Below, piece after piece: positions 44,054 through 54,338 of a stretch of DNA of 64,000 nt; position 1 is the first letter of the stretch, and each line of letters opens with the position of its first letter. A model generated the notes under the pieces. That model did not search any database. It was not told the DNA's origin and saw only the letters and a program-made list of their open reading frames with translations. The DNA is from Kappaphycus alvarezii. Taxonomy: Eukaryota; Rhodophyta; Florideophyceae; Gigartinales; Solieriaceae. Location of the stretch: assembly GCA_002205965.3 (NCBI GenBank), contig NADL03000114.1:1-64000 (forward strand), written 5' to 3'. The position numbers and the translations under genes were made by a program.

Positions 44054-44635
44054 TCATTTTTTCTTTGATATTTTCTGCATTTCCCATTTAGATGATGAAC
44101 CTTTATATAATTTTAGCACTCTTGCATTTATCTTTTTCATAGGCCCAATGGCCAATTTCTCCACATCGGTCACAAGTTGATTTTGCCTTGAGGGCAGCAA
44201 AGTCTTCAGGAGATAATCTTTGCTTATTATTTTTCTTGAAATTTTCTTTTCTCCGTATGAAATATTTGATTGACTTGAAGAGATATATTTTTGAGCATTT
44301 CCATATATTTGATTTGTATTTTTTGGTTTATACATGCACGAATAATAGATGATATTTCTGAATATTTGATTAATTCTAGGATTTTTTTTTTCCAAATCGG
44401 CTTCTTCTTCATGCTTTGGAGAAGCAGCAGCCAAAATAGATACTCGCTGGTTTGAATCAATTTTGGAATTAGCCAGGAGCAAAAATGATACCAGTGCTTC
44501 AGGTAATTTCGAAGTACCAGTAGATGAATGAAATCGGGCAATTTGACCATCACACCGTGATTCAAAATTTTTGAAGGACTCATTTTCACCACGAGTAGTG
44601 TGCAATAGCTCTAAGAACTTTTGTAATGTATCCAT
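44054..44635 (-). CDS. gag: copia-2 gag, 193-codon frame
   Basis: An intact minus frame from MDTLQKFLELLHTTRGENES contains the capsid-like segment KLPEALVSFLLLANSKIDSN and AAASPKHEEEADLEKK, the usual copia gag order. The C-terminal zinc knuckle lies in another frame (near 44185-44120): CDRCGEIGHWAYEKDKC. A frameshift near 44190 therefore separates capsid and knuckle. The knuckle has 7 residues between His and the last Cys instead of 4. Gag forms the particle. Confidence 0.6.
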   Translation of the reverse strand: MDTLQKFLELLHTTRGENESFKNFESRCDGQIARFHSSTGTSKLPEALVSFLLLANSKIDSNQRVSILAAASPKHEEEADLEKKNPRINQIFRNIIYYSCMYKPKNTNQIYGNAQKYISSSQSNISYGEKKISRKIISKDYLLKTLLPSRQNQLVTDVEKLAIGPMKKINARVLKLYKGSSSKWEMQKISKKK

Positions 44636-44949
44636 GATAGAGTATCAACCTTACGAATAGCGTTAGCAATCGCTAATGCACGATTTTCAGGCTGAATTTC
44701 CGTGTCCGGAATTTTCTTACAAATATCAACAGCTCATCCAAATAATTGTGATTGTAAACAAGACCTTTTACTGGCTTTAGGAACCTTATTAGAATTTGAT
44801 GCTGGTAATAAATCATGGACAGATTTCCATTTGTGAACAGCATCAAAATATTTTTCTTGAGGTGCTTTGCCATCCGTCCAAGGAGCCGGTCGAAGATCCC
44901 GTGAAAATTTCGGCCTGGAAGGAATTTAGGGGCGATCTGGGCCCATAAC

Positions 44950-45475
44950 TACAAAAAAAATTGGGGTAGGTAGATCCAAAAAATGAATACTTCCAACTTG
45001 AATAAATAAATAAATGCCGCAATTGGACTTAGAATGAATAATGAACAGAAAACCAAATTTAAAGATAGCTGATCAAGGGGAATTATTCGATGGCCCGAGG
45101 ATGTAAAAAAGTATTCTAACAACTTAGGACTACTAATACTCTACACCAGGGTACAAATAATTTTGGTAGACATGATTCAGGCTAAGCAATAATTATTGCA
45201 GTATTTTCCAGTTAAGCACTCATCCAGATAATAACTTGCTGACAGCAAAAATACAATACTTATAGCCTGTATAATATAAAAACCCAACTGCAGGACATTA
45301 AAATTATTTCACACTGAATTCAGCATAAAATAGGGCCAGTGTAAAGTAGATAAAATTATTCCTTGATGATTCACAATAAATTTAAATTGTGGGCCTCAAT
45401 AAAAAATATTGCTCCACAGTTCAGCATCACTGTAGGACACCGGGATAGAGATTAAAATATTGGTCAACTTTCACA
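44950..45475 (-). repeat. copia-2 5' LTR
   Basis: On the minus strand it starts TGTGAAAGTTGACC (45475) and ends TTTTTTTGTA (44950), followed by GTTATGGGCCCAG. Confidence 0.85.
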
Positions 45476-45484
45476 TAGATCGGA

Positions 45485-45715
45485 TATATTTTCCAAGAGG
45501 GGGTTAAATTGGGTAAATTGGGTTTACTTGAATGGGTTGGTATACTTAATTTTCCTGCTAAGAGCAATCGCAGACTAGGACTACTGTAAATAGGGTAACC
45601 ACTTACTGTACTGTACATACCCTCAGAACGGAGGCTCTCTGGAATACTCTGTATACACAATTTCAAGTTGCGGCCTAAGTGTCGCTCAAAACTCCTTCCA
45701 ACAAACAACTGACGT
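45485..45715 (-). mobile_element. RLE-D 3' end
   Basis: The minus strand reads LVQNNVSCLLEGVLSDT, stop, then a 3' UTR with ATTCCAGAGAGCCTCCGTTC. It matches 62440-62530 (LVQNDAICLSERVLSDT, stop). Downstream it ends CCAATTTAACCCCCTC. Confidence 0.65.
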
Positions 45716-45754
45716 TATTCTGGACGAGTCTCTTTAAATTGGGTTGGTTTACTG

Positions 45755-45810
45755 TGACTAATGGAAAAATTGGCTTCCAAGGGTAAAACACCCAAACCTT
45801 TCCCCTCTTC
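45755..45810 (+). mobile_element. RLE-B-like tail
   Basis: GGCTTCCAAGGGTAAAACAC, then CCAAACCTTTCCCC. Tail only. Confidence 0.5.
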
Positions 45811-46199
45811 ATAGGAGGGCAGGGCACCGTGGCCCGCAGGTCCGGCAGAAAAGGCCAGTGAGGATATGAGCGGGGCTGCGACTGGGGATAAGCCGGTGAG
45901 CCCGTTGAGGGGCACAGGTGCAGTGGGGACTGGGACTCCGTATTGGGGTTGGGTCGAGGCGCCGGCGTGGCGTAATGACGGGTACTAGAGAGTCGATCTG
46001 GAGGCGCCAAAAGTAGCGAACGGTGGCGGGACAGTTGAGACACAGGGGGAGAGATGGGCGCGGACGACTTGCTCCCACTAGCGTAGACGCGCTCTGGCCG
46101 CGACGGGCGCCGCCATCGTGGAAAAGAGGGAAGAGGAGAGAGATGCAGGGAGTTGTTAAAGAAAGCGGGGGGTGGAGGAAGTGTTGGACGGGGGTGGAA
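45811..46199. other. GC-rich unassigned interval
   Basis: Open frames exist on both strands because of GC content, but none has a recognised domain. Confidence 0.3.
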
Positions 46200-47192
46200 G
46201 AGTCGGTAGTTTATCCTGAACTACAGAACTGTTTTTTATTTATTTCGATCTTCCTGTATCTCCTGCAGTGCAATCACAGGAACGTCACAGGAATTTTTGT
46301 AGGATCGCTTCACGGCATCCTTCACCCTTGTTTCCAATACGCGTCATGTATCTACTACTGCTTCCTCGTCCACATTACCCTTCTCCACTCTTCCACTCAG
46401 CGGTATCGGTGCCCGCGCTGGTCCTGAAGTCTGGATTACTATGGTCTGATTACGTCTCAGCGAGCCACTTTTCTCTGTATCCCGTTCTTGCACGATATAT
46501 TCCCGTTCAGCTGCCATGCTATTGTAGATGTTCATGTTCATCACGCCATGGTGTGTAGTACTGACGCCGGTAGCGTTCGCCGCCACAACGCACTTTGTGA
46601 CGAGCTAGCTCGGTCCATCCGCCATCCGCCATACTGCTCTACTCCACGATTTTCGCGTTTTTCGGGAGCAGCGCTTTCCAGATCCTCAACATCCTTCTTC
46701 TGGCTTCCTTGTGGCCTCCCAACTGACCAGAGAGGAACGGAAGGCTCGAATTGGCCGCATTTATCCTTCTCCTTCTTCCGCGAGCCAGCTCCGCCTGAAT
46801 GTTTTTATTAATGACTCCGAGTTCGCTGCCAGCCCGCAGGCCATTGATGTCTCTGTCATCAGTCCGCAGTAATCCGGGTTTCGTTCTTGTCCTCACAATG
46901 CCATATCTCTAAGAAAGAATCAGAGAAACGCTACCATTACAATACTTTATGCGAATACTACGGACCGGACCTTCATTGCATGGTTGCTGATGTCTACGGT
47001 TGCATTGGACCCGGGTTTGATCAAGCTGTGCAACAAGTCGCCCACTTTCTCGCCAGCAAGCGTGGTACCTCTGTTGCCGCCGAGAAACATTCGCCCCTCG
47101 TTAGATTCGGATGCCTGATTGTCCAACACGTTGCTACGTCCGTTAATCGGCGTCGTCTTGACCAGACCACCGATTTGGCCACTGCTGTGTAG
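46200..47192 (+). pseudogene. RLE-E element: zinc-finger end, endonuclease and C-terminus
   Basis: The frame 46488-46811 contains SVRRHNALCDELARSIRH, the RHN word that follows the Cys/His cluster in RLE proteins. After a stop, VFINDSEFAASPQAIDVSVI (about 46802) gives the endonuclease DV core. The frame 46887-47192 has KESEKRYHYNTLCEYYGPDL, VADVYGCIGPGFDQAV and FLASKRGTSVAA, the usual Lys/Tyr region and helical end. 46200-46290 matches 62775-62870, part of a second copy. Two stops and a frameshift break it. Confidence 0.65.
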
Positions 47193-47439
47193 TCCAGGCC
47201 CCGCGCTGTATGGCTCTAGCGGTCTCCTGAGTATTGATCATTAAAATGATGCTTTCGTAAAGGAATAGTTGAATACGCGTGGAGACCTTTTTTGCATTTG
47301 GAAATCGTAAATATCTACAAGGAATTGGAACAGGAAAACCCTGTCTACTTGAATCACCCATGACCATTCATTGAAAGTAATTCCACAAATTGGGGTATGT
47401 TTTTTTTACTAGATATGAACACCGCTTGAGTAATATGTT
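47193..47439. other. unassigned interval
   Basis: No feature is recognised. Confidence 0.3.
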
Positions 47440-48376
47440 GGTAAATCTTTATGGGGTGTAGAATGTTGCACAGAAGCGTGCGGAGGGTATTCATAAGTGA
47501 ACTACGGATGCGGGCAGCGGGTGGAAACCTGTCGCGCCTGCATTACTTGGATACTAAACGCAAAACGGGTAACGAAGTCGCGGAGCTCCTGTTGACGGAG
47601 GAACCGCGACTGGAAGCCGCGAAGGAAGCAAGGCGGCGGAACAAACCCTTGCCGTCGTCGCCCAAGGCGCCATACATATCAATCCCGACGGGGAGAGGAG
47701 GATATCGTTTTGGTTGCAGTAAGGGGGGAACGTTTGGGTGTTTTACTTTTGGAAGATATATCCAATGTTGCAGTAAGTGCCGTAATGACGATGTTTCCTG
47801 AACTATGCGAGTGTCGCGGCAGCGCCTGCGGTAACCGCACTTGGCGAAATGTGGCGGCGTGCGGAGGGGTGGGCAACAGTAACGTCGACGGCGATATCGG
47901 TACTGTGAAGTCCGTATGCAGTAGGTGTTTAAATGTCCATTCGTTACGCGGGGACTCCGAATGCCCAGACGACCTGGGAACTTGGTCGAGCAGCGGATGC
48001 TCGACGAGGGCGACGATCCCAACTTCCGTACAGATGCGGGCAAGAACGTTGCGGAGGACGTGATCTCGATAAGTCATTCCGTCTTCGTATTTGCAGGTCA
48101 ACGCGTGTTGACGGCTTGGATTTATGACGTGTGCGATGTCGGCCGAGCGCCGGGAGCAGACCGGACAGCGACTAGATCCAGGGAATAGCGCGATTCCGAG
48201 ACGGAGAACCAGAGCGACTTTCCACGCAGAGGAGGACATGTATGTACCGCGGTGGGGGTGACGAAGCGAAGAGACGACAGAGGAGACGGAGGATGTGCGC
48301 ACGGAGAGGAGCTGTGCTTGGTCGTGTGCCGCCGCGGACAAGAACAACCTGTCGGGCTTCGATAGCATGAGTTCAA
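47440..48376 (-). pseudogene. RLE-C element with zinc finger, split by a 43-bp tail insert
   Basis: The minus frame 48368-47679 has LRLGIALFPGSSRCPVCSRR, ADIAHVINPSRQHALTCKYE (a CxxC-x-HxxxC cluster) and RDHVLRNVLARICTEVGIVA with EHPLLDQVPRSSGHSE, the zinc-finger-to-endonuclease linker. Past 47767 the frame is interrupted by a 43-bp insert (47724-47766), then continues on 47723-47543 (LQPKRYPPLPVGIDMYGALG, GLFRRLASFAASSRGS). The 3' UTR with the reverse of GCACAGAAGCGTGCGGAGG reaches 47440. The middle of the endonuclease is frameshifted. Confidence 0.72.
47724..47766 (-). mobile_element. tail-only RLE-B insertion with 11-bp target duplication
   Basis: The insert reads, minus strand, ATTGGATATATCTTCCAAAA, then GTAAAACACCCAAACGTTCC plus a C-run. 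It is flanked by GTTGCAGTAAG at 47713-47723 and 47767-47777. This fixes the exact 3' end of RLE-B and shows extreme 5' truncation. Confidence 0.88.
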
Positions 48377-48377
48377 T

Positions 48378-48460
48378 TGGGGGAACGTTTGGGTGTTTTA
48401 CTCTTGGAAAATATATCCGATCTATCCCATGGTTTTCCAGACAACCACAATTGTGAATAC
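48378..48460 (-). mobile_element. RLE-B tail
   Basis: The minus strand runs from TTGTGGTTGTCTGGAAAACC through ATGGGATAGATCGGATATAT to GTAAAACACCCAAACGTTCC. CAATTG-like words at both ends may be a target duplication, but they overlap the element end. Confidence 0.7.
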
Positions 48461-48849
48461 AGATGTTAGTGAACTAAAAAACTAAGAATTGAGACAAAAA
48501 GCACAGCGCCTAATGTATCTCTGGATACAAGATGTACCAAAAGCAGACTAGAGCAGGGCTACGTAATGGGCATCGTCTTTAAATGCAAAAATGATGATTT
48601 GAAGTCTCAGTTTTACGGATGGAAGCTGCTCCATGCAGTGATTTACTCGCATGAAGCCCTCTAAATTGAGAGGGGAAAAAAATGACAGATTCTATCTCGA
48701 TATGAAACTATCTGAACTTTCTCATTGGAGGAATTTTCTTCGGTCCACTAGCTGGAGTAGACATAAGTTAAGCCCTTGCCGAGTTGTGTCTATTTAGCGG
48801 GCCCGGTTAAGTCATTACATAAGGGTCCAATTTCTCTCTCCTTTTTATA
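48461..48849. other. unassigned interval
   Basis: No feature is recognised. Confidence 0.3.
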
Positions 48850-51060
48850 TGGGGGGGGTAAATGTAGGGTGATTTTATATTTGAAAGATATGTGCGGTCG
48901 GTTTTGGCCCGGAATATCTTACAGGGTGCCGAGTAATACCTCTTAAATTACCCTAAAAAGATGGCTCAAGGCCCCCCAACAGGCAGGTTGTGTTCGACAC
49001 TACGGCCGCGGCAGCGTGCCTCCGAGTAAGTACCGCACGGACCTTACCATATGCTCCATCGCCCTAACGGCCAAGTTTCGCGCGACGTTGGCTAGCACCC
49101 TATAAGCGTCCGGGTGCCACCCTCCAAGAGTAGATATAGTAATAGGCACGAGTGTACTCATGGAGGTTGCAATAAAAGAATCGCACCTCCTATGCTTCGC
49201 GGAGGCGGTGGCATTGAGCGAGGTGAGGGAATTAAAGGTTTGGGCCCTCCGGTGGGAGGGCGCCAGCGGGTTGATGAAGGTCACGTCAAAGAAATCCGTA
49301 CCTCCACTGCTTCTCATTGTCCGGATGTCTGGCCTCGTGCGATGGACCCCGTCCCGCGGTTCGACGGCGGGGTGAGTGGCCGCTTTCTGCAAGTCTTGCG
49401 CAAAGAGGGCCACTTGATTGTCATGCCGTCGATTCCTGTGCCCACCATGTCTGCAGTGAAGGAGTTGATCCCCGAAAGAGTCGAGAGTTTCAGGACAGTT
49501 ACGTCTTGGGCACGCACGTCCGAAGGGATCAGCTGGACTTGTCAGAGGTATTGGAACCACACCGCGAGTTCGCGAGGGTCAATACTCATCTTGAGGCTGG
49601 GGGACGGGGTGCAGTACACCCATTCCTTGGCGCCCGGGAGTGCCATGGAGGCGCGGAATGCCTGCCATCTTTGATCACCGGGGAAATTGCTTTCTTGCAC
49701 AGCCGCATGGATTGTGTGAAAATTGACCAAATAATTTTAATCTCTATCCCGATGTCCTACAGTGATGCTGAATTGTGGAGCAATATCTATATTTAGGCTC
49801 ACAATTTATATTGTTTGTGAATCATCAAGGAATAATTTTATCTATTTTACACTGACCCTATATGATGCTGAATTCAGTGTGAAATAATTTTATGTCCTAC
49901 AGCTGGGGTTTGATTTTACACAAGCTATACATATTACATTTATGTTGCCAACAAATTATTATCTGGATGATTGCTTACCTGGAAAATACTACATAATTAT
50001 TGCTGAGCCTGAATCATTTCTATCAAAATTATTGTACGGCTTGCCTGATATTTGTAACAGGTTCGCCCTGGTGTGGTGTATAAGTAGTCTAGGTTGTTAG
50101 AAATATTTTTTACATCCTCGGCCATCGAAATATTCCCCTCGATCAGCTATAATTAAATTTGATTTTCTATCCATTATTCATTCCAAGTCCAATTGTGGCA
50201 TTTCTTTATTTATTCAAGTTGGAACTATTTATTTTTGGATTTAACTATCCCAATAATTTTGCAGATTTCGTCTGTTAGTTTCTTTTGCGATGGTTTATTG
50301 CGTGAGCAGCACCAAATAGTAGAATCCCTGACTGCAGACAGGGAAATGACCAATTCCGGCTGGCGTCCAAAGCATCGTTGTAGGTGGTGAGGCTCTTGAC
50401 AGAAATTGGCAGAACAACTTTGCATACCCTGTTGGCGGCCGCTGAGGCGAGGAAGGTGCCCGCGGCGATGTTATTGGCGGAAGTGGATCCGATCCCAAGC
50501 GAATACCGCTTCGCATCCAGTGGCTTCACTGAGAGTTGAAGTTCATGGAAGACCTCTGAATTCAAGACCCCACCTGCCAGTATGGGGACACAGCGCTTCA
50601 TCACATTGTCAAACATGGCAGCACCCTCGGCGTGGGCGAAATCGGGACTACGCGCATTAAGTAGCCTAGTGTGCGACTCCAGAGTATTTTCGGAGCAGCT
50701 CGAACGCTATTTGCGTATCCTCGAGGTCAATGATGGCCTCAAGAAACGGTTCGAGGGACTTCACGTGCGTGAAGAAAGTTCTCTTGGTAAAGTTCTCTGT
50801 TCCAATTGGAGCGTTGAAAACGAGTGTGCCCGCAATGTACTCTTGTTTGAGGACATTCGGGTAGAGGCGCTGCACGGACTCTGGAGGGGTCGTCGGCCAC
50901 CAGACCTTGCATTTTGTAAAGAGAGGTGCAGACTGGTGCTAGTGGCGTCCAGCAAAGAAAGAATGTCGAGAGCTCGGAGAAGTTGTTCGTGACACGGGAT
51001 AATGTACCTGTCATCGTGATAACATAGTTGGAGCAACAGTTGGCCCATGGTCTCGTCTCC
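48850..51060 (-). pseudogene. RLE-A retrotransposon, fullest copy, split by a solo LTR
   Basis: Minus-strand order: the RT thumb NAPIGTENFTKRTFFTHVKS with EPFLEAIIDLEDTQIAFELL (50830-50680), then MFDNVMKRCVPILAGGVLNS, VFHELQLSVKPLDAKRYSLG and STSANNIAAGTFLASAAANR (50616-50300). After the solo LTR (49715-50263) comes HAAVQESNFPGDQRWQAFRA with KEWVYCTPS (49710-49560). A Cys/His cluster follows (CPRRNCPETLDSFGDQLLHC, HGGHRNRRHD), then the endonuclease HRTRPDIRTMRSSGGTDFFD with VTFINPLAPSH and the C-terminal SAKHRRCDSFIATSMS. The 49560-49000 part is one open 186-codon frame with intact PD and DV residues. The 3' UTR ends about 48870 with CATATCTTTCAAATATAAAA. Confidence 0.82.
49715..50263 (+). 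mobile_element. solo LTR of the copia-2 family
   Basis: It starts TGTGAAAATTGACC and ends AATAATTTTGCA. Flanks are GATTG (49710-49714) and GATTT (50264-50268), a 5-bp duplication with one change. It cuts the RLE-A reading frame between KLTDE and IHAAV; removing the LTR rejoins the frame. Confidence 0.88.
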
Positions 51061-51739
51061 CCAAAACCAGAGCCCAAGAGCTCCTGATTTTTGAGTATAT
51101 ATGAGCTTGCTCTGATGGAGAGCTCATAAACTAATTTACTGTTAGCCTCTGAAACCTCGTCACCCTGTTTACACTAACAAGACGAGATTTAACATGGAGT
51201 TAAATGTGCGTAATAGCAATTTACACAAAGCAATACTTTCTTTACTGAATTATACTTGTTATAGCTCCTTGTGTAGACGGTGGACATTCTGCCATACATG
51301 TATATATATGCTGAGCAACTCCAGCTGGTAAAACAGATACATACAGTCAGACTTGGTGAGTACTTCCAATCCGCATTTTCAGTGATAGAAGCCCTTATCG
51401 GAGTCTTCACCTTTTATGCCTACCACGAAAAAAACTCGCATCACACCTCCTGTGAAGGTATTCCACGGTTGCGACTGTTCAAAAGTCCGTAAACAGCTGA
51501 ACGAGACACGGACGCGCTATTCGATTTGTTTTGTGCATTAATTTACTCTAGGTACTTGACGCTTTAGCGTGAATAACCCAACTGATAAGACCGCATTTTA
51601 AGGCGCGCATTAGAGATCTGGTAAAGTAGAATCATGCGAATTGCCAAAGTACAGCGGCCCTGCTAGCCACGTTTGGCAAACGTGGATGAAATCCTGGCAG
51701 AAAAGACCAGTCAGCTCGAAAATGGTCTATGAAGGAAGG
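51061..51739. other. unassigned interval
   Basis: An open frame of 70 codons at 51280-51492 has no recognised domain. No repeat is identified. Confidence 0.3.
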
Positions 51740-52199
51740 TGATAAAGGTAAATAGTTGGGAAAAGAGAAACTCAGAACCAACTACAACAAGAAGGAGATG
51801 TTGCAAGCGAAAAAAATGCTACCATGATATAGTTGAACGAACAAAAAGGGGTGGGTAACGAAGAAAGTTGAGAGGACTACAAGCAAGTATAGATGGGGAA
51901 GGGTCTACCACTGGTGCTCTGTGACCAGCGTAGGAAAACGGTTTCTTTCTTTGGTCTGAAGTTCAGTACCAACCTCCAATACTCGGGGCTTGGCTTGAAG
52001 TTCTCTGCCACTTTGTTTGAAGTCCACAAGAGGAAGCAGTTTACTCAGCATCTTTAGACTTTTCGGCTTACCCCAAAGTCCCAAAGAAACACACCAAGAA
52101 CCATAAAATGAATCAATTGGAATCGTGTGAACGAAAAAGTCTGACAGCATATACTATCAAGAAAAATATCTGGAATCATTCCTATACATCTTAGTTCTC

Positions 52200-52830
52200 T
52201 ATATCAGAGCCCAACAGTTCCCCTCAAATATCAATTTCTCCCAAGCGGTCCCCACAAATATCCGCGAATGGCTTAGAATTCTCCCTTACCTCCTGAAAAT
52301 ATCTAGACCGCTGAAATTACCCCCATCCGGTTCCAGAGTCGGGATCACATGGTCCATATTTTCCGACTCCTTCCCCACTATTCCAGCCCTTTACATATCT
52401 CCTCCCCCTCATCCTTCTTATCCTCCTCTTTACTCCTCTCTTCATCTTCGTCCGAAGAGTCAGGGATCACAATTACTCCCACAGTCTTCCTTTCGTCCTC
52501 CATGGGAGCCTCTCAACCGTTGTGCACTAGTAGCTCCCACGGATCCATCCAGTCTTCCTCTTCCTCCTCTTCCTCCTCTTCTTCCTCTGCTTCCTTTTCC
52601 CCCTTCCCTCCTCTTCCTCCTTGTCCTCGTCCTCGTCCTCCTCTGCCTCTTCTACCTGCTCGAAGCAGTTACAGCGGACCTAATCCCGAACGCGTTCCCG
52701 GTCCAACCTTCTACAGTAGTCATCGTAGTCAGTTGGATCATTTGCCATCAGGGCCATAGCGTTGAGTAGACGGCGGCCTAGGGACGGCTTGTTGACGGTG
52801 AGGGAAGGGCGGAGGTTGGTCATGTTAAGG
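52200..52830 (-). pseudogene. acidic LTR ORF (decayed copy)
   Basis: The minus strand starts MTNLRPSLTVNKPSLGRRLL with NDPTDYDDYCRRLD, matching MSNRPSVPITKNHPCRPING and GPTDADQYLRRQ at 63431. A stop follows at RERVRD. The frame goes on into a long Glu/Asp run and ends with KLIFEGNCWALI near the LTR tail. Several stops make it a pseudogene. No known domain is recognised. Confidence 0.55.
52553..52665. repeat. CT-rich simple repeat
   Basis: TCC/TTCC-type triplets dominate and correspond on the minus strand to the Glu-rich part of the acidic LTR ORF. Triplet slippage probably expanded it. Confidence 0.7.
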
Positions 52831-53124
52831 GCCAAAAAAGGGGTGAGCCGATGCGGTAGTTGATGGCGGGGGAGAGGTGCCTCAACGACGTCGATTTCGA
52901 ACTTTAAATACTGCGACGTCTTCGAAAATTATGACGACATTGGACGTTTAATGACATCTATTATTGACACCGGGTCTTAAATTAAAAAACGACCCATGAA
53001 TTTTCCGCACTCATCCAAATTAGAAATATCTTCTGCAAATCCTGATACTGTATCCGAATTTGGTCTTCTTCTAGATTTTTTTTCGTGAGCGAATTTTGCG
53101 CAAATCACAACTTATGCGCTGATA

Positions 53125-53195
53125 AATAGAATGTGGAATGTTGCACAGAAGCGTGCGGAGGGTAATCGTAAGTTAACCATGAATGCGATTTGGAA
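53125..53195 (-). mobile_element. RLE-C 3' tail
   Basis: GTTGCACAGAAGCGTGCGGA and GGGTAATCGTAAGTTAACC match the RLE-C 3' end in reverse (compare 47460-47500). Confidence 0.6.
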
Positions 53196-53409
53196 CATAG
53201 GCCAACCTGTTTTTCAATAATTAAAACACCCCAATTTCTCCCCTTTGTACAGCTCCGACGTCTTGGTCATGATCTCGACGTCTCTTGCCTCTATCCGGCC
53301 CAAATACAGCCTACCCGACAGTTTCTCTCCCCCGCGCCGTACTTGCTGGCCTCCGCGCCTCTTCTTCCCCTGGCCTGTCTGGATACCTGTTACGATTGGT
53401 GTCACCAGC

Positions 53410-53802
53410 TTGCTCTTCGGAAGGCGCTGCAATGTTTCATGCAATGATGGAGAACTGTGTGCGCACACTGACCAGGGGTGTCTTCGACCCCAAAATATTT
53501 CGAGAACTGCAGTTGCCTGTAAAACCGATTACCGCCAAGAAGTTATCACTGGGAATTGGACTCACTTCGGCCAAATCAATTGCACCTGCAGCCTTCCTCG
53601 CATCCAGCGCAGCGTCCAACAGGCTGTGTGCAGCCCTCGTTCCAGCGACAATTACGGATATCGCAACGTACCTAGACACCGTGGAGGCGCACCAGACTTG
53701 TCCCCTCTCTTGCTCCCAGTCCATATTTCTCCCCTTTAGTGCACTCTGCTCAAAAAACAAAGCAGCGTCACAGAGGAGACTATCGGACGCCATCTAAGAG
53801 CA
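53410..53802 (+). pseudogene. RLE-A/B element, upstream half (interrupted by copia-1)
   Basis: The open frame 53285-53797 includes ATFHAMMENCVRTLTRGVFD, IFRELQLPVKPITAKKLSLG, IGLTSAKSIAPAAFLASSAA and ends KAASQRRLSDAI, stop. This is the region between RT thumb and zinc finger. Copia-1 begins at 53803, and the expected continuation (IHEAVQ...) is found at 60100, so the stop lies at the old coding position just before the break. Confidence 0.75.
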
Positions 53803-54338
53803 GTTGGGCTTAGGATTTATGCTGCACAGTGTTCAGATCACGCGCATGCTTGCGCGTGTCGGTGATATTGAGACTCGTGCAGTACTGGAGCTCTGTTTAC
53901 ATTTTAAAATAAAAACAAGATACTGCCCATAATATGGGCACGTGTCAAGGACATTGGATTTATATGAAAGAGAAGCTTCCAAGAAGCTGTGTGCATATGC
54001 GTTTATGTTCGTCTGTTTTTCATTTTGATCAGGCTTCTGTGGCCCACAATCTCTGTGGTCAACAAGATACTGAAATATGGGTGACAAAGGTTTTCAGATG
54101 CGTGGACGTGTACGTTCGCACACACATGCCCTGATGGATACGTGACAGATTATTTTGCAGTTGGGTCTTAAATACATTATTTTTGTGTATCGTTACAAGC
54201 ATGGTGTCGACAGGATAATTGCGTTAATCTAGTCACAACAAAATGTACTTATAGAATAGAACGGGCTGGATTAACGAAGCAAAAGGTGATAGAGGAGATG
54301 TTTAAGTCACAATGCTCAAAAGAACCAGAATTGTACTG
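53803..54338 (+). repeat. copia-1 5' LTR
   Basis: Starts near GTTGGGCTTAGG and ends near CCAGAATTGTACT. It contains a MGTCQGHWIYMKEK-type short frame (53934-54134) that is also open in the 3' LTR; this is probably chance. Confidence 0.85.

Larger units (their letters stand above)
40078..45475 (-). mobile_element. copia-2: Ty1/copia LTR retrotransposon
   Basis: On the minus strand the 5' LTR is 45475-44950 and the 3' LTR 40580-40078, the latter missing about 50 terminal bases, so no target duplication is visible. Between them lie gag, protease, integrase, RT and RNase H in copia order. The putative primer binding site (ATGGGCCCAGATCG, minus, just inside 44950) shares ATGGGCCCAG with copia-1. 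A polypurine tract AAAGGGGAAGA precedes the 3' LTR. The interior is strongly AT-rich, unlike the RLE DNA around it. Solo LTRs of this family occur at 32000, 49715 and 56369. Confidence 0.88.
51740..53107 (-). mobile_element. gypsy-family long LTR unit with acidic ORF inside
   Basis: On the minus strand the unit begins TGATTTGCGCAAAATTCG at 53107 and follows the gypsy-2 LTR head for about 190 bp. From about 52200 to 51740 it follows the gypsy-2 LTR tail and ends CCTTTATCA. The ~750 bp between has a TATTTAAAGT box (52910-52901) and the acidic ORF (about 52830-52200). Flanks are GAAGG and CAACT, so there is no target duplication. It is either a solo long LTR that lost its flanks or a recombinant. 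Confidence 0.68.

Noticed and set aside
52349..52759. 136-aa Ser/Pro-rich plus frame
   Set aside because: It is the antisense of the Glu-rich acidic ORF; CT-rich triplets give Ser runs on this strand.
53934..54134. 66-aa open frame present in both copia-1 LTRs (also 59689-59889)
   Set aside because: Its conservation follows from the near-identity of the two LTRs; there is no sign of coding constraint.
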